From Argopecten irradians (Eukaryota > Mollusca > Bivalvia > Pectinida > Pectinidae), in the NCBI RefSeq assembly GCF_041381155.1, contig NC_091147.1:12773030-12837029 (forward strand): a stretch of 64,000 bases of DNA. Direction: 5' to 3'. Each line of letters opens with the position of its first letter. Position 1 is the first letter of the stretch. Positions 48,416-59,689 of the stretch are shown here, in pieces. The notes below the pieces were generated by a model. The model did no database searches. It was given only the letters and a program-made list of their open reading frames with translations, and had not been told where the DNA came from. The position numbers were made by a program, and so were the translations under genes.

Positions 48416-49690
48416 TCTTAATGAGGATCAGCTTCTGAAACCATGGCAAATGTTGATATGAGTAGAATTGACTTTTTACGAATAACGTAATTGAATGATG
48501 TGCTTATGAATTCAATTTCTCTTAACCAATGAATAAGTTAATACAATCAACTGATAATTTAGATAATTTACTATACCTTGTACAGACAAAAATTGCCTTG
48601 CTATTAGTAACAAATTTGCAAAATGACAAAACAGTGACAGTTGAAGGTTGTAATTTAGAATAATTGATTAATTTTGCACACCATGATCCTTAAAACATCT
48701 ATTGCGAATTAGATGTACCATTTATATATAACTATGGTTTTTGGTACCGAAGGTGAAGGGAGACAACTCGATTTGGCGTTGATGGTGCCAAATCCCACCG
48801 GTAATAAGACTCTTTCATATAAATGTAGGTATGTGGATATAAAGGATAGGGTTATTATTCTACCCGAGGGTCATAAAATGTTGTAAAACCTTTGGTTTTA
48901 CACCCAAGGGTTTTACAATATTTTGTGATCCCGAGTGTAGAATTTACCTACTTATCATGTTCGCATGTGAAAGAGTATTTATTTTTTCTCTCATACTTTA
49001 CTGCTAAGATTTTTCGCCATTTTGAAATAGTGTCTACATGTATATTCTAAAAAAACGCGACTACAAGTAAATTCTCTATACATGAAAATTGCGTGAAATT
49101 TTCAACACATATCCCGTTGTTGATATCTTTTAAAGTTAACCCAATCTAGTTTCTGAAAACAAGTGTTAAAATTGTACCTAAAAATAGTAATTTTGTTGAT
49201 TCTGTCACGTCATAAGGCTTTATTGCATCGGTATCCATGCAATACAGCCTCAGGTGACATGAGTGTCCATCCAGTATTACATCCGTAGGTATGAGAGAAA
49301 TAGAACGTATAATCCACTCAGTGCAGAACTGTAACAATCACCACACTGTGCACAGACGATGCCGTACATGTGCTTACTTCCTGTTCGTTTGTGACGTACG
49401 ACGTAGTGGAGAAGACGAATCTAAACATGTCTGTTTCAAAATTAACAAACAAATTTATACTACACCAATCGTTATAGTCAGAAATTGGTTCACCTGTAAG
49501 AGTCCTTTTCTCTTTTCTCAGAAAATCAAGACACCTCACTTTCACTTTAGATACCCAGATGACTCTAATCAGGATGTCACTGTAACCATCAGATTATCAA
49601 TTACATCCGCGAAGTTTGCAAACCAGAAAAAAAAGATGAAGCTAGAGAATTTTAATTACTTTTATTTTTTGATAAGATACCATTATTAAT
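48416..49690. other. Upstream region of TRIM copy 1
   Basis: Holds the foldback at 48808-48978. A plus-strand 132-codon frame (49291-49689) and an overlapping minus frame (49545-49318) have no recognised domain. The plus frame runs on into Lys/Asn/Tyr/Phe-rich AT-derived sequence, so I do not call it a gene. Confidence 0.45.
48808..48978. repeat. Foldback, related to 59690-59905
   Basis: TCTACCCGAGGGTCATAAAA with TGTTGTAAAACC is mirrored by GGTTTTACA and AAAATATTGTGATCCCGAGT-like sequence. Outer arms CTCTTTCATAT and ATGTGAAAGAG also pair. A member of a small foldback family in this window. Confidence 0.8.
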
Positions 49691-49699
49691 TGAATTGGT

Positions 49700-50137
49700 A
49701 CATAAGTACAAACTTCGACAAGCGAGCAGTGACGTGTACCACAAACGGCGACCTCGTCGAAGGACACAAATGCAAATGATTTAATTTACACTATTGTTTC
49801 TTATATACAATATAACTTACCATTAAAGTGCAGGCTTTATGTCTTTAATCAACCATTTCAGAAATTCGCTCTCCAATGGACACCGCGGACATGTATTTAT
49901 AGATTTGCAGTATTTTTGTCGTCATGGCGTCGGCTACCTGCCATCACTTGTATTAGAACGACCTTCACCTTCATTGCTGACGTCATAAGGTATAACATTT
50001 CAGTGCACAAAGGTATTTTATCTATATCAGCATAGCCCAAATGTCCCATACTTGTGTAAAACTTATGGACTACAGCAACTTTGAAGTGAAATGTTTTTTT
50101 AACAGGACTGACAATATAATTCCTCTCATGCTTAACG
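49700..50137 (-). promoter_or_regulatory. Duplicated promoter-like block upstream of TRIM copy 1
   Basis: Landmarks TACCACAAACGGCGACC, ATGGCGTCGGCTACC, TTAGAACGACCTTCACCTT and the CRE palindrome TGACGTCA (49978-49985) recur in the same order and orientation at 60800-61110, upstream of TRIM copy 2. On the minus strand TATAAATA (49893-49900) lies about 80 bp after the CRE, a reasonable TATA position. The TATA is not conserved in the other copy. A promoter or distal first exon is inferred. Confidence 0.45.
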
Positions 50138-50711
50138 TTAAAGGAACAATTCATTCAGGTTAAATTTTTTACATAACCAAGAACCAAAATATGGCATAAA
50201 TGTATTGTTCTACATCTCTTATGAAACATATAATATAAAATATTGACAAATTCCGCGTCATTGTTTAATATTTTAATTAATATCGTTGAAATATCAAATC
50301 GTTGATCAATACGATTAAGCAGGTACAATATGGACGCTGTACCCATTTCCGAGCCAAAGTCACGCACGTTAAACAAATGAACTACATAACCACTGAGGAG
50401 ATGATAAAATGACTTTTTAGACAAGACAATTCACCTCATAAGGTAAACACCTCTGTCAGAGCGATTTGAGCAGTTCTAGCCAAAAAGTTGCATTACTCTA
50501 CGAGCAAGGGACAGGGTTCGGCATACAAGAAGTTCGACCGCAATGTGTAATGGCGGACAGCGAGCGAGTTTGAACATCTACATACATGTCACAACCATGG
50601 GCTTTGTAGGCATATCACAGTAAAACCGACTGATCTAATTTCCATTAGAACTGGTTTTTTCCGATATATGCACACATTTTAATGTTCTCTTAGACTGAAT
50701 TGTCCCTTCAA
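50138..50711 (-). mobile_element. MITE of about 570 bp, copy A
   Basis: Terminal inverted repeats of the type AAGGGACAATTCA (here AAAGGAACAATTCA at the left and TGAATTGTCCCTT at the right), with TTAA at the left edge. About 85 percent similar by eye to 58408-58975 in the opposite orientation. A frame of 89 codons (50155-50424, minus) inside it is also open in the other copy. Confidence 0.88.
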
Positions 50712-50878
50712 CACTTTCTAGATAATTATGCTAATCTATAAAGGCTAGACTATATATATATATATATGTTACTTCTTTATTATTCAAACAAAAAATATTC
50801 ACCTTTTATAATATTGCACACAGATATTTTTCTTAATAAATGTTTCTTCACTTTATTTTCTTTCTTCGTGGTCTTTAG

Positions 50879-52500
50879 GTCATCTGACCCGAAGGGTCAG
50901 GATGACCAATTGTCATCATGCACCGTCCGTCGTCGTGCGCCGTGCGCCGTGCGTAAACTTTTTATTCAAACAACTTCTTCTCGATAACCGAAAGGCCCAG
51001 GGTACTTCCCAAGACCCAGATGGCCCAGGGTACTGATATTTGGCCTGTAGCATGCTGGGATAAAGGTCTACCAAGTTTGTTCAAGTGAATGACCTTGACC
51101 TTCATTTAAGATCACAGGGGTCAAATAGGCTAAAAATCCTTTAAACAACTTCTTGTGAATAACGAAGAGGCCTAGAGACCTGATGTTGGTCCCGTAACAA
51201 GCTTGGATGAAGGGCTATCAAGTTTGTTCAAATGAATGACCTTGATCTTCATTCAAGGTCACAGGGGTCAGGAAGGCTAAAATCTTTAAACAACTTCTTC
51301 TCAAGAACCAGAAGGCCCAGTGTACTGATATTGGGCATGCAGTATGCTGGGATGAAGGGCTACCAAATTTGTTCACACGAATGACCTTGATCTTCATTCA
51401 ATGTCACAGGGGTCAGGAAGGCTAAAATCTTTAAACAACTTCTTCTCAAGAACCGAAAGGCCCAGGATACTCATATTGGGCCTGCAGCATGCTGGGATGA
51501 AGTTCTACCAAGTGTGTTCAAATAAATGACCCTGATCTTCATTCAATGTCACAGGGGTCAAATAGACTAAAAATCCTTTAAACAACTTCTTGTGAATAAC
51601 TAAGAGGCCTAGAGACCTGATTTTGGGCATGTGACATGCTGGGATGAAGGGCTACCAAATTTGTTCAAATGAATGACCTTGATCTTCATTCAAGGTCACG
51701 GGGGTCAAATAGGCTTTAATCTTTAAACAACTTCTCAAGAACCAAAAGGCCCAGGATACTCATATTGGGCATGTAGCATGCTGGGATGAAGGGCTGCCAA
51801 ATTTGTTCAAATGAATGACATTGACCTTCATTCAAGGTCACAGGGGTCAAATTGGCTAAACTGTTTTAAACGACTTCTTGAGAATAAGTAGGAGGTCTAG
51901 AGACCTGATATTGGGATGTGACATGCTGGGATGAAAGGCTATCAAGTTTGTACAAATAAACGACCTTGATCTTCATTGAAGGTCACAGGGGTCAAATAGG
52001 CTTAAATCTTTAAACAACTTCTCAAGAACCGAAATGCCCGGGATACTCATATTGGGCCTGCAGCATGCTGAGATGAAGGGCTACCAAGTTTGCTCAAATG
52101 ATTGACCTTGACCTTCATTCAAGGTCACAGGGGTCAAATAGGTTAAAATCTTTAAGCAACTTCTTGAGAATAACTAGGAGGCCTAGAGACCTGATTTTGG
52201 GCATGTGACATGCTGGGATGAAGGGCTACCAAATTTGTTCAAATGAATGACCTTGATCTTCATTCAAGGTCACGAGGGTCAAATAGGCTTTAATCTTTAA
52301 ACAACTTCTCAAGAACCGAAATGCCCGTGATACTCATATTGGACCTGCAGCATGCTGAGATGAAGGGCTACCAAGATTGTTCAAATGAATGACCTTGACC
52401 TTCATTTAAGGCAACAGGGGTCAAATATGCTAAAATCTTTTAACGACTAAATTGTATTGTGCTAATAGTCAGATGACCGTTAAGGCCCATGGGCCTCTTG
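50879..52500. mobile_element. Non-coding element built of 145-bp tandem repeats
   Basis: About ten units of 142-147 bp lie between a perfect 10-bp inverted pair, GTCATCTGAC (50879-50888) and GTCAGATGAC (52468-52477). The end has a strong hairpin AGGCCCATGGGCCT. Units are of two kinds, one with AAGAACCGAAAGGCCCAG and one with AATAACTAAGAGGCCTAGAG, mostly alternating, so the array is partly a 290-bp dimer. Each unit carries TGACCTTGA or TCAAGGTCA-like motifs. Such repeat-bearing non-autonomous elements are common in bivalves; the family is not certain. Confidence 0.88.
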
Positions 52501-52505
52501 TTTAG

Positions 52506-53507
52506 GGTACACTTACAAAGAGCTTCGTCAACAAATCTCTAACCTTATTCCGCCATATTGGGCCGGTAATGTTGTCGGCGAATCAAAACCGGTTGATCCG
52601 GTGTACGTCGTCTGTGCAACCGTCTCGCTTTTATCCCAATCGAGTTAGGAAGGGTATCGGTCATATTGTTCGATATTTTGATATTATTGTAAATTTTTGG
52701 GTGTTCAGCCCAAATGTATAGACCTCGTATATTGATTTTTAGGTTAGCTGACACTGTGGTTCTGCCTCGAATTCGAATGCTGGCTACAGAACAATGAAAC
52801 AATAACAGATTAGGTAACTTTCAACAATTTATTATTATGAAGTGGATGAAAGAATCACAGAATTTACAACGGAAGGGGTGACGAAATCCCTAATGTAGAC
52901 ATAGCAGATATGTAGACATAGCAGATCACATTATACGTGCGCTGTGTATAACAACCACCCGACCCGACCCTTAACTTATCACATAAAAATACCATGACTA
53001 CGAAAGTTAACACATGCCTACAGTACCCTACTTAGTACATAGTATCATGTATTCATCACGCAAGATGGCTTCCAGTCCAACAACTTTTATTACCTCACTC
53101 ACTGGAGAGTTACAATATTAGTCACGGAGCTAGATAAAATATCCGGAACCTATTATCGTATATTGCACATAGCACTTACCTGCCGGAGTAGAAAGAGACG
53201 AGTCAGCCAGCTACGTGAAAGCTTCTGCTAGACTGTCATATAGAGCCAATCACCTAGATTTATAGTGTAATTTAATCATATGCCTCTTAATGCACGTGCG
53301 AAGTGTCAAAATACTTCAGGTAAGAAGAATACAGTTGAATATGTAAAAAAGAACTTGACCCAAAAATGTCAGCCTATCAGAATCGTCAAGAGCTCCGACC
53401 GGAAGGGATTCCCCAAAGGAGATATCCCAGATTACAAAATGGAGCCAACGATAACAAAACAAACGTACGCTGGAATACAGAGTGTAAATACAAGCTGATT
53501 TCAAATG
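52506..53507. other. Intergenic stretch between repeat element and TRIM flank
   Basis: No gene recognised. Contains a small tandem pair ATGTAGACATAGCAGAT at 52892 and 52911. Short open frames (52545-52802 minus, 53280-53498 plus) have no domain. Confidence 0.5.
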
Positions 53508-53963
53508 ATCAGGGGGATACCAGGAAACATAACACGACACGCGTTATGGAAATTAACATTTCATTTATCTATTTAAATATGTAATGAAAATGATGATACT
53601 TGTAGTATTAAAAGAAAGTGAATAACTCTTTGAAATTCATACAAAATTATCATGCTCGTTAAAAGTTACAATTTTACAACTCAGAGCCGTTTTGGTTGAG
53701 GTATGTACCTTTATTTGAATATAAATCAAAACAAAATATACACCACTCGTTATGACTACTCTATTTTTCTTGATTGAGGAAAAAGTGAAAAGATATTCTG
53801 TCATACTTATATGTTTGGTTTGTGATTTCAATTGTGTATTTGTACATTTAAAAGCCATTTGTCTTTGCGGTAGGTATTGATTATGACGTCATATGTCAGC
53901 GAGTGTAATGCCCTACTTATCGGAGAAAACATTATGAGTTTCGCTCACAAAATAATGACTTCA
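53508..53963. repeat. Duplicated TRIM downstream flank, copy A
   Basis: Matches 63551-64000 in the same orientation along its whole length (shared landmarks TATGGAAATTAACATTTC, GTGCTCGTTAAAAGTTACA-like, CGTTTTGGTTGAGGTA, CACAAAATAATGAC). It lies 209 bp downstream of the end of TRIM copy 2. Confidence 0.92.
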
Positions 53964-54171
53964 CAACGGATTCATATCCGGATACTACGGAATAAAATAA
54001 TTATAGTTTATCCTTTTAATCACAGACCGCCATTTATCACGTTTTTAGCAATACTTTCATTAAATTATTATAAATCACTAAATAACTGAACAGATAAATT
54101 ATATTACATGATTATATTCATTCTCGAGCCGAATTCCTCAAGTGAATAAAGTAGGTCTGTAACCTTCATAC

Positions 54172-55608
54172 CTAATTGAGCTGAAACACGTGAATTACAT
54201 CTTGTTGCTGTGGTGACAAGCTAGTCACCACAAGTTTGTCCCCACACACCGCTATGGCAGTTGGACTGTTTATACCATCCTCTGACGTCAGAAATTCTCT
54301 GACCTTTGACCCATCTGTCGAAATCTGGACCACGTTGTTGGACTCTTGGCCACATATATATACGTTCCCTTCGCGATCGACAGCCACTCCCGTCGCATTT
54401 TTGACAACTCCTTCATTCAGGATAGTCTTTGGTATCAGTTTCGTCCCTCGGCCTCTGGCAGGTGAAATTTTCATGTGCACTGCTCCACACGAAGTGTTAA
54501 GAACTTGCTCCGTCATACCTATCAGTACTGGTGTATTTTGTCGCGAAGAAACACTCCGTTTTTTTAGTTTTTGTTGCGAAGATTTCGGTCTCGTGTTTAC
54601 ATTGCGTCCACACGGGTAAGCATTCTTGTTTGTACGGACGTAATAGTTTGCTTCTCCGCCGCTATCATCGGTAACATAATGTTCTTCATCACTACTCCAA
54701 TTGATACCTCGAAAACCTTGGGACTTTGAGGTACAAGTACATGACGTGTTTACCTTCTGATGGTCAGAAAGAGTGGCAAACGCCTGCTGATATAAGGAAT
54801 CGTATGCTATACTATAACAGTTCTTTTCTAACGAGTGTACTTCGCGGGCATTTCCGTCTCTGTTTACCATGGAAATACCTCGTGGAGTACTGACCATGAA
54901 ATTACCATTTACGTAAGCAATGCCATGACAACAACATGTTGTCTGTATAATGTGCAACGGCGTCAACCGACAGTTCTGTACTCTAACGAGCTGTATAGTG
55001 TTACATAACGATAGAGCTACGGTGGTCGCATCGACAGCACACATATCTTGTGGAACGCCCTGGGTTTGGAGCTGATTCAAACACTGTCCGTCGACAGTTA
55101 AAAGCTGAAGATATGACTGATCAGTGAAGCCCACTACCAGCACATTGGATAATAGTACAACTCTTTGAACACCATGGCTGTTATTTGATAAGTCCAAAGA
55201 GTTACGCCTGCTACGTGCCAGCTGTTTCTTGGATACGTTTCCCGATCTGTGAATGTTACCGATATTAATTGATCTTAGTTTCGTTGCACGGCAGCTCGAT
55301 AATGTCTTCACGACTCCTATACTTTTAGGTAAGGTTTGTGGTTTCCTTTCTTTAACAATTTTACCCAAGGATAAATGTGAGTTTTCGTTTAGGATATGAA
55401 GGTCACTGTCGATATCGTGTTTGATATGTACAGACGTGAGAGATCTTGAGTAATCTTCCAGTAGTTCTCTACAAGTGCCCGTCTCTGTCTGACCCCTTTG
55501 GAGTAGTCTGATGGTATCTACGTCATCCGCGCGCTTGACCGCCATTTGTAAGGCTTCTTTTGTACCCAACATTGCCGTCCTCAGCCGATTACATCTCTGT
55601 TTCGACAA
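54172..55608 (-). pseudogene. TRIM copy 2, C-terminal beta-propeller half
   Basis: About 478 codons continuing the TRIM sequence from the end of the coiled coil (SKQRCNRLRTAMLGTKEALQ) through KERKPQTLPKSIGVVKTLSS, where copy 1 has its stop, to the NHL-like propeller (VLLSNVLVVGFTDQSYLQLL, GVAVDREGNVYICGQESNNV) and the end IHVFQLN. It is intact over this stretch but in a different frame from the N-terminal half. It has no ATG at its start. The linker is longer than in copy 1 (DSGGEANYYVRTNKNAYP insert). Confidence 0.82.
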
Positions 55609-56489
55609 GTCAACCTTTTCTGATTCTGTAGGATGAATTCAGTTCTTGTGTTAATTTCTATTTGTCTTTTATCGAGATACGCGTTTAGTCTGTCTCGTAA
55701 TATGATAAGACTGTCCAATTCGACTTGTTTACATCTCTGCATGTCTTGTCCTTTGTCAATGAAAGATTTAACCATCAGGTCCATACTATTGGCCGCCTCC
55801 ACAAGTGACTTGTCCATACTTTGTAGGTTGGAATTGCTTTTCTGTTTATCGAAATACTCCTTTGTAGTAGTTACCGAGTCACATTGTCGATGTTCTGTGA
55901 TAATACACTTGTTACACCCTATAAACTTGTGATCCTCACAGAAACAGTCCATCCTCTCCTTGTGTATGTCACACACCATGTGTGAAGGTTGTTTCTGGGC
56001 CAAGGTCACGCTGTCTTCACTAACAGCTACGATGTGACATTCTTTGTGGACGACGTCATGGAAGCTTGATTTACAGTAATCACAAAAGAACGTGTTGGTA
56101 GCGCTACACCATACATCTGCTTTCTTCTGAACATTCTTGGTAGTCTGACATGGCCCGCATAAAGGATTCCGAGTCCCTGTGGTGGACTGGAGATCGATTA
56201 ATTTCTTCACGTGGTTGTTGGTTGGGAACTGCTGGGCCCACATCTCTTTTCCCACATCCGGATTATGAGACGCTGTTTCCCTCCTACATACCGGACAAGG
56301 GAATGTCTTCCCAGCCGCCGTATCTCCGGACAGGTGCTGTGTGATGTAGGTACCGAGACATTCCTCACAGAAGGAATGTAAACAGGGAAGAGACTTGGGT
56401 TGTCGGAACTGTTCTAAACATATCGGACATTGTAGTAGACGACCGAGCGAAGAATCATCTCCAGACGAGAAAGCTCGGGACTCTGCCAT
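55581..56489 (-). CDS. TRIM copy 2, RING/B-box half (frame lost in the coiled coil)
   Basis: Starts MAESRAFSSGDDSSLGRLLQ. RING at residues 21-68 (CPICLEQF ... CLHSFC ... CPVC), first B-box-like zinc region at about 111-151 (CGPC ... FFCDYC) and B-box 2 at 173-203 (CDIHKERMDCFCEDHKFIGC, then CDSV preceded by HRQC) are complete. At about 55655 one base is gained and at about 55629 five bases are lost relative to copy 1, so after KRQIEI the frame leaves the family sequence and stops 25 codons on. A shortened RING-B-box protein of 302 residues remains possible. The 5' acceptor-like TTTCAG|AAGCTGATC is kept. This is a tandem paralogue of copy 1. Confidence 0.85.
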   Translation of the reverse strand: MAESRAFSSGDDSSLGRLLQCPICLEQFRQPKSLPCLHSFCEECLGTYITQHLSGDTAAGKTFPCPVCRRETASHNPDVGKEMWAQQFPTNNHVKKLIDLQSTTGTRNPLCGPCQTTKNVQKKADVWCSATNTFFCDYCKSSFHDVVHKECHIVAVSEDSVTLAQKQPSHMVCDIHKERMDCFCEDHKFIGCNKCIITEHRQCDSVTTTKEYFDKQKSNSNLQSMDKSLVEAANSMDLMVKSFIDKGQDMQRCKQVELDSLIILRDRLNAYLDKRQIEINTRTEFILQNQKRLTCRNRDVIG

Positions 56490-57520
56490 TCCTAATGAAG
56501 ATCAGCTTCTGAAAGCAGGGTGAAATAATAACATTAATGGAACATGTATAACTAAGATGGAATATTATCATTGTAATTCATACAAACCTGAGTAATTAAG
56601 ATGTGAATCAGGTGTAACCATCACAGAATATCATGATATACCTTGGTCAGAACCAATAGCCTTGCTTATAAGGTTCGTCTCAAAACATGTTCGTTTTTTG
56701 TCAAAAATAGCTGTAATAAATGAAAACTGCGTCAAAAATTAGACTTCTACTGTTTTAAGGAATCGCTATGCAATGATTAAAAGAAACTACCAATGTTTGT
56801 GTGATTCTGAAAACGTGGCCTTCCTACAGTATTTAATGAGTTGTAATATCGTTTTTTCATTAAAAAAAAATCATTTAATTAGCCGATTTATGAAAAACAT
56901 TTTATCAATTGAAAGATATTTGAAAAATTAAACTATCTGAACGTTTTGTATGAAGCGTTGAATCTATGATCTCAAGAAATTGTGAACAACAGAATTGTTT
57001 TATTTTTAAAAAGATGAATGTTAATTTTTCCCATAAGCATTTTGTTTTGAGAGAGATACCCGGATGTTAGGAAAATAGGATGTGACATGATATCAAAGTC
57101 TGGTCGGACTTATTGTGGAGTGGCGTAAACAACAGGGTAAATTTTCAGCTTGGTCATGTTCAAAAATAATGTTTCCCCCATGCGCAGTCCCTCATACGTT
57201 AAGCAAGAGTTGTTGTTCGTGTAACGGAACTCTTCGTCTGCCTTTGACCGACGAAATTAGTAATATTCTGATGATAAAAGATACAGATAACACAATTACA
57301 CTCGATGTAATGTTTATATGATATAACATACTAAATGGAGTTGATTTGGGCTGTAAGATACGGTAGGTCTAATTTACAATTTAACAAAAACTATAATGTT
57401 AGCCGAACATTGTTTGAGCAAACAACTTAAATTTTAGCCATTACGTTAGACATGTATTCTAGCGCGTGAAAAAGTGTTTTTTTTCGGTATAATAAATGTA
57501 AAGTGTAAAATGCAATGTTA
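56490..57520. other. Upstream of TRIM copy 2, no gene recognised
   Basis: AT-rich DNA with a short plus-strand frame at 57115-57321 (two CSC-like cysteine pairs, SCSCNGTL region) without a known domain. Not similar to the corresponding region of copy 1. Confidence 0.45.
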
Positions 57521-57524
57521 TTTC

Positions 57525-58262
57525 AGATTTCTACAAGTTCAGATGTGGATTGATTCAAGGTGAAATATTGTCTCTGATTCTATTTACATTGCTTGTCAAT
57601 GACTTCAAAATGAATTTTATTATTGATAATTGCACTCTATTAGAGATTCGAACCATTTAAGAAATGATGAAATTATTAAAAATAATGAGAAATGGTATAA
57701 CAATAATGAGCAAATTGAGGTTACAAATGAATTCAATTATCTGGGGTTGATGTTAAAACTAAAACGGATTTTTAAGACTCAAAACCATATCTTAGAACAG
57801 AGTCAAATGGCTTTGTTGGATCTCTGACCTAGGTTTAACACATACCCTTTTTCTGTCTTGTCATTGGTGTACATAAACTCCTGACATTGAAAAGATACAC
57901 GTCAGCGTCTTAAAATAATACTTGGTGTGGAGTAAAACACTACTAATGCTATGGTGTATATTGAGAGTTGGGAGAGTGTCTTTATCTTTGACTATTATCA
58001 GGGAAATTACAATATTTAATTACTGTATGAGACTTACCTACATTAGTACTTTAAAGGAATGAAAACAATCATAGTTCGATTTTACAATTGGAACTGGACT
58101 TAAGCCGTTGTGGTCTGGGCTATAATCTGATTCTGATCTATTTAAGCGCAAGTTAGAAGACCTTTTTAGACAGAACTGTATACGTTTGATAAATGACTCA
58201 GGTAAAGGTAGTTTATACAGCAATCTTAAAACAACTTACTTTTGCTAACCTTATTTAAAGTT
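57525..58262 (+). mobile_element. LINE fragment, reverse transcriptase C-terminal side
   Basis: Plus-strand pieces resemble the end of a Jockey/I-like non-LTR reverse transcriptase: FRCGLIQGE, then IEVTNEFNYLGLMLK (the conserved FNYLG), KTQNHILEQSQMALLDL, MVYIESWES and FKRKLEDLFRQNCIRLINDS. It is interrupted by stops and frameshifts (for example after HCTLLEIRTI and LLDL) and lacks the N-terminal half. It continues beyond the MITE, at about 59230. Confidence 0.75.
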
Positions 58263-58407
58263 ATATTGCATGCAAATTTCACTGTAACGATATGTCACTC
58301 AGACATTTGATAGTTGAACATTGACATGTAACTTGATGATTTAGATCCCCAAAAGCATATGTCGGCCTATAAGAGAGCCGAAATCTAGGGATCATACATT
58401 CTTTGTT

Positions 58408-58975
58408 TTAAAGGGACAATTCAGTCTAAGAGAACATTAAAATTTGTACTTATATCGGGACAAATCCAGTTCTAATGGAAATTTGATCAATCGGTTTTAC
58501 TGAGATATGCCTGAAAAGCCTATGGTTGTGTGTAGATGTTCAAACTCGCTCGCTGTCCGCCATTACACATTTCGGTCGAACTTCTTGTATGCCGAACCCT
58601 GTCCCTTGCTCATAGAGTAATGCAACTTTTGTCTAGAACTGCTCAAATCGCTCTGAGAGTAGTGTGTTTACCTTATTAGGTGAATTGTCTTGCCTAAAAG
58701 TCATTTTATCACCTTCTCAGTGGTTATGTAGTTTATTTGTTTAACGTGCATGGCTTTGGCTCGGGTATGAGTACAGTGTCCATATTGTACCTGCTTAATC
58801 CTATTGATCAACGATTTGATATTTCAACGATATTAATTAAAATACTAAACAATGACGTGGAATTTGTCAATATTTTATGTTATATGTTTCATAAGAAATG
58901 TAGAACAATACATTTATGCCATATTTTGCTTCTTGCTTATGTAAAAGAATTAACCTGAGTGAATTGTCCCTTTAA
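58408..58975 (+). mobile_element. MITE of about 570 bp, copy B
   Basis: TTAAAGGGACAATTCAG at the left and TGAATTGTCCCTTTAA at the right give perfect inverted ends with TTAA on both sides. Same family as 50138-50711, opposite orientation. It lies between two pieces of a LINE. A 73-codon frame inside (58737-58958) matches the 89-codon frame of copy A. Confidence 0.92.
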
Positions 58976-59229
58976 ATAAAGCGCCTTCAATCACCGCCAT
59001 GTTCAGTGACTTGGGATTTTGTCGGATTCCGAATCGTATCACGTGACTGACGTTCGATACGACCTCCACGTGGTGAGCCATTTGCTCATATTAGCCAGAA
59101 GGAAAACGTAAACATACACAAGTTACCTGGTGCTGGTATGTGTTCACAGAATGAGTATTTGAAACAGTCAATTCACACATTGCCGTAAAATATTGTGTGT
59201 ATCAAATATTGTAATATGCGAGCATTATA

Positions 59230-59480
59230 TAATTTTCTTTGTATATTCAGTCTACATATCTAAATTTCGGTTATCTGCTCAGAATTTGAATATAGAGAGG
59301 GGAAGATACAGGAATATACCAAGAACTCGGAGAGCATGTTCATTTTGTAATGATGATACTGAGTATGAATTCCATTTCGTTATGAATGTAATGTGTATAA
59401 AGATTTAAGATCAAAATTTATAAAATTTTACTATGTCAGAAATCCAAACATGTTTCAGTTATTTTAATTATCAACTACAC
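59230..59480 (+). mobile_element. LINE fragment, C-terminal Cys-rich end
   Basis: RLSAQNLNIERGRYRNIPRT, then RRACSFCNDDTEYEFHFV, matches the usual C-terminal end of Jockey/I-like LINE proteins (a Cys-x-x-Cys followed by E-x-H-F). It follows 57525-58262 in order and strand, so the two were probably one LINE copy. Confidence 0.75.
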
Positions 59481-59689
59481 AAAATAATAAAGAATTATAT
59501 AATTTGGGTATGAATATAGATATTTAGCTTCAGAATGAAGAAATTGCTGTCAGAATAAGACTAAATATCACCCAATTTTCATATATGGAGAATTGTCTTG
59601 CAGTAAAGGTTTTTTTTTCGAATTTAATTCAAAATGGTGGGATATCATAATTATAAAATTTCGATAAAACGTCGAGGTATGAGAGAATG

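Noticed and set aside
49291-49689. Plus-strand 132-codon frame upstream of TRIM copy 1
   Set aside because: No domain, no family recognised, ends in AT-derived Lys/Asn/Phe/Tyr sequence and overlaps a frame on the other strand. Chance is the simpler explanation.
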